Shown here: piece after piece, positions 62,746 through 64,000 of the stretch
Numbering within the stretch: position 1 is the stretch's first letter
How the letters are laid out: every line of letters begins with the position of its first letter
NCBI GenBank assembly: GCA_030684935.1
Contig: JAUXXH010000019.1
Coordinates: 39,301-103,300, forward strand
Reading direction: 5' to 3'
From: Pseudolabrys sp.
GTDB lineage: Bacteria > Pseudomonadota > Alphaproteobacteria > Rhizobiales > Xanthobacteraceae
Length of the DNA stretch: 64,000 bases
Made by a program: the position numbers and the translations under genes
Notes under the pieces: generated by a model
Database searches by the model: none
What the model saw: only the letters and a program-made list of their open reading frames with translations
Told to the model about the DNA's origin: nothing

Positions 62746-63195
62746 ATGGCACGCCCGGAACAGTTAGATAAACGATTTGAGCAACTTCGTGTGGTGACCC
62801 AGACGGTCAAGCCCGCGCGGGGCTGGATTCGCGCGATCCGAGAGACCCTCGGCATGACCACTGCCCAGCTCGCGAGCCGGATGGGTGTGAAACAGCCGCG
62901 CATCATCGAACTGGAAAAGGCCGAGGCGACCGGAAACATCACACTGACAAGCCTAGAGCGTGCAGCGGAAGCCCTCGGTTGCCGGCTCGTATACACCCTC
63001 GTTCCGCACAAGCCCCTCGCCGACACGCTCCATGAACGCGCCCTGCTGGCGGCCCGCAAGAGTCTCGCCGCCGTCGAGCAAACGATGCGGCTGGAAAGCC
63101 AGGAGGTCAGCGACATGACCTCACGCGCAGACACGGAGCGGCACCTTGTCGAACAGGCCCTGCGCAAACCGGCACGGCTCTGGGATGAGCCGTGA
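62746..63195 (+). CDS. Mobile mystery protein A, XRE-type HTH regulator
   Basis: A 149-residue protein. An N-terminal stretch (QLDKRFEQLRVVTQTVKPARGWIRAIRE) is followed by a helix-turn-helix (LGMTTAQLASRMGVKQPRIIELEKAEATGNITLTSLERAAEAL), then a helical C-terminal tail. This is the mobile mystery protein A family, always found before mobile mystery protein B (a Fic protein). By analogy with toxin-antitoxin pairs it is probably the repressor and possible antidote. The operator array lies directly upstream, and no Shine-Dalgarno sequence is visible. Its stop overlaps the next gene's GTG. Confidence 0.87.
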   Translation: MARPEQLDKRFEQLRVVTQTVKPARGWIRAIRETLGMTTAQLASRMGVKQPRIIELEKAEATGNITLTSLERAAEALGCRLVYTLVPHKPLADTLHERALLAARKSLAAVEQTMRLESQEVSDMTSRADTERHLVEQALRKPARLWDEP

Positions 63196-63776
63196 CCGGC
63201 CTTGGCGACGAGCCAGCCGATGCAACACCCCTGACGCCGGAGGAACGTGACGGACTCATTCCCTCACACGTCACCCTCCGCCGCGAGCTCAACGAACTCG
63301 AGCAAGCGAATATCCTGACCGCCGATTCCTGGGTGTTCACCCGCCGGCGCGATCCTCTTAACGAAGCCTTCGGGCGCGGTCTGCACCGGCGCATGTTCGG
63401 CGATGTCTGGCGCTGGGCAGGCACCTACCGGACATCGAACAAGAACCTAGGTGTCGATCGCGCGCAGATTCGAGGCCGCCTCTATCAGACTTTCGACAAC
63501 GTCCACTACTGGATCGACCACAACACCTATCGACCTGACGAGATCGCCGTGAGATTCCATCATAGCCTCGTTGTTGTGCATCCTTTTCCGAACGGCAACG
63601 GACGATGGTCGCGCTTGATGGCCGACGTTCTCGCCGTCCGCCTTGGACAAGCAAGATTTAGCTGGGGTCGCAACCGGCTGGACACAGCAAATGAAACCCG
63701 GCGGGCCTACATCGAAGCCCTGAGAACCGCCGACAATCACGATATCGCCAAGCTGGTCAGCTTCGCGCGGTCCTAG
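63192..63776 (+). CDS. Mobile mystery protein B, Fic-domain protein
   Basis: A 194-residue protein with a GTG start. The Fic active-site loop is HPFPNGNGRWSR at residues 130-141; the catalytic H130 is present, but the usual acidic residue is asparagine. Residues 47-110 (SWVFTRRRDPLNEAFGRGLHRRMFGDVWRWAGTYR) are the Fic N-terminal part. Fic proteins attach AMP or related groups to target proteins and often act as toxins. The coupled upstream regulator supports a toxin-like or regulatory role. The target is unknown, and the Asn change leaves the chemistry open. Confidence 0.87.
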   Translation: MTGLGDEPADATPLTPEERDGLIPSHVTLRRELNELEQANILTADSWVFTRRRDPLNEAFGRGLHRRMFGDVWRWAGTYRTSNKNLGVDRAQIRGRLYQTFDNVHYWIDHNTYRPDEIAVRFHHSLVVVHPFPNGNGRWSRLMADVLAVRLGQARFSWGRNRLDTANETRRAYIEALRTADNHDIAKLVSFARS

Positions 63777-63786
63777 TCTCTATCGG

Positions 63787-63869
63787 CCTCATGGTGAGGA
63801 GGCGCGAAGCGCCGTCTCGAACCATGGGCCGCCCCATACTTCGAGACGCGCACTGCGTGCGCTCCTCAG
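63787..63869. repeat. REP-type palindromic repeat, interrupted at its right end
   Basis: CCTCATGGTGAGGAGGCGCG, AAGCGCC, TCTCGAACCATGG and then CTTCGAGACGCG, GCGTGCGCTCCTCAG form two facing hairpins of a repeat family common in Bradyrhizobium-like genomes. The expected closing GATGAGG after CTCCTCAG is missing; transposon-like sequence begins there. Confidence 0.7.
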
Positions 63870-63877
63870 AGTCTGAC

Positions 63878-64000
63878 TCATAATGCGTTTAATGTTTTAG
63901 GGGCTGCCAAACGCCTTGTCAGCAGCCTTAGATGAGCGACGAGGATCCATGCAGCTTCGGTTGCCGCTGACCCCTCGAAATCCTTGGCCAGGCGGCGACA
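63878..64000 (-). mobile_element. IS5-like transposase, C-terminal fragment (continues past window)
   Basis: On the minus strand, 40 codons run from the window edge to a TGA at 63878-63880. The peptide reads CRRLAKDFEGSAATEAAWIL, then VAHLRLLTRRLAAP and a short tail. CRRLAKDFE and the LRLLTRRLA end are characteristic of DDE transposases of the IS5 family. The gene start and far inverted repeat lie outside the window. The near end of the element probably falls at about 63869-63877 (AGTCTGACT region), abutting the REP repeat. Confidence 0.75.

Noticed and set aside
63049..63110. A Fic-inhibition motif (S/T)xxxE(G/N) in mobile mystery protein A (TMRLES).
   Set aside because: The last residue is S, not G or N, and the position in a helical tail is not enough to claim an inhibitory helix.

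Overview
The window is GC-rich, densely coded DNA from an alphaproteobacterium, most likely of the order Hyphomicrobiales (a Bradyrhizobiaceae/Xanthobacteraceae-like lineage). The evidence is the ethylmalonyl-CoA pathway genes (mcd, ccr, ecm), a minimal PutA without DNA-binding domain, an alphaproteobacterial RpoH promoter with a ROSE-type RNA thermometer in front of an hsp20 gene, and several families of intergenic palindromic repeats typical of that order. The assignment is inferred from gene content only.

Layout. 1-11.9 kb: three ethylmalonyl-CoA pathway genes, mcd (cut by the left edge), ccr and ecm, with a chemoreceptor, a YihY membrane protein and a tightly coupled four-gene cassette between them (GNAT-like protein, acyl carrier protein, AMP-forming ligase, PLP decarboxylase). 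The upstream regions of mcd, ccr and ecm share a TGCA-N-YGCA motif. 11.9-24.8 kb: hybrid histidine kinase, GluQRS, DNA glycosylase and esterase, HNH nuclease, DsbB, tRNA-Leu(CAA), small secreted proteins, a SAF-domain oxidoreductase, a YqaA protein, a HisE-like protein and putA. 25-28.6 kb: an NMT1-type ABC importer behind a sigma-54-like promoter, then a convergent LysR gene with a palindromic operator. 28.7-39.6 kb: thiolase, D,D-carboxypeptidase and CobW pair, FadD/DUF924/DapA-like operon, polysaccharide flippase, a second acyl-CoA synthetase and DUF1993.

39.7-51.6 kb: a heat-shock unit (RpoH promoter, ROSE leader, hsp20, and two downstream unknown ORFs), a CAP-domain lipoprotein, cupin and Bug-type binding protein, an orphan form-II CoxL-like molybdoenzyme subunit, a PAS chemoreceptor, LLM oxidoreductase, L,D-transpeptidase, and a divergent CMD-family/FAD monooxygenase pair.

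51.7-62.7 kb: a seven-gene envelope-stress/efflux block. An ECF sigma factor, a one-TM putative anti-sigma and a periplasmic metal-sensor-like protein are followed by an outer-membrane factor, a membrane-fusion protein and two HAE1-type RND pumps. 62.7-64 kb: a mobile mystery protein A/B pair (XRE regulator plus Fic protein) preceded by three identical-architecture operators exactly 33 bp apart. A palindromic repeat and the 3' end of an IS5-like transposase gene at the window edge follow.

The least explained parts are the ACP/ligase/decarboxylase cassette, the Cnr-like sigma cassette beside drug-type RND pumps, and the operator array of the Fic pair. No rRNA, CRISPR array or replication origin was seen. 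Only one intergenic gap slightly exceeds 300 bp (24773-25076); it holds the sigma-54-like site.
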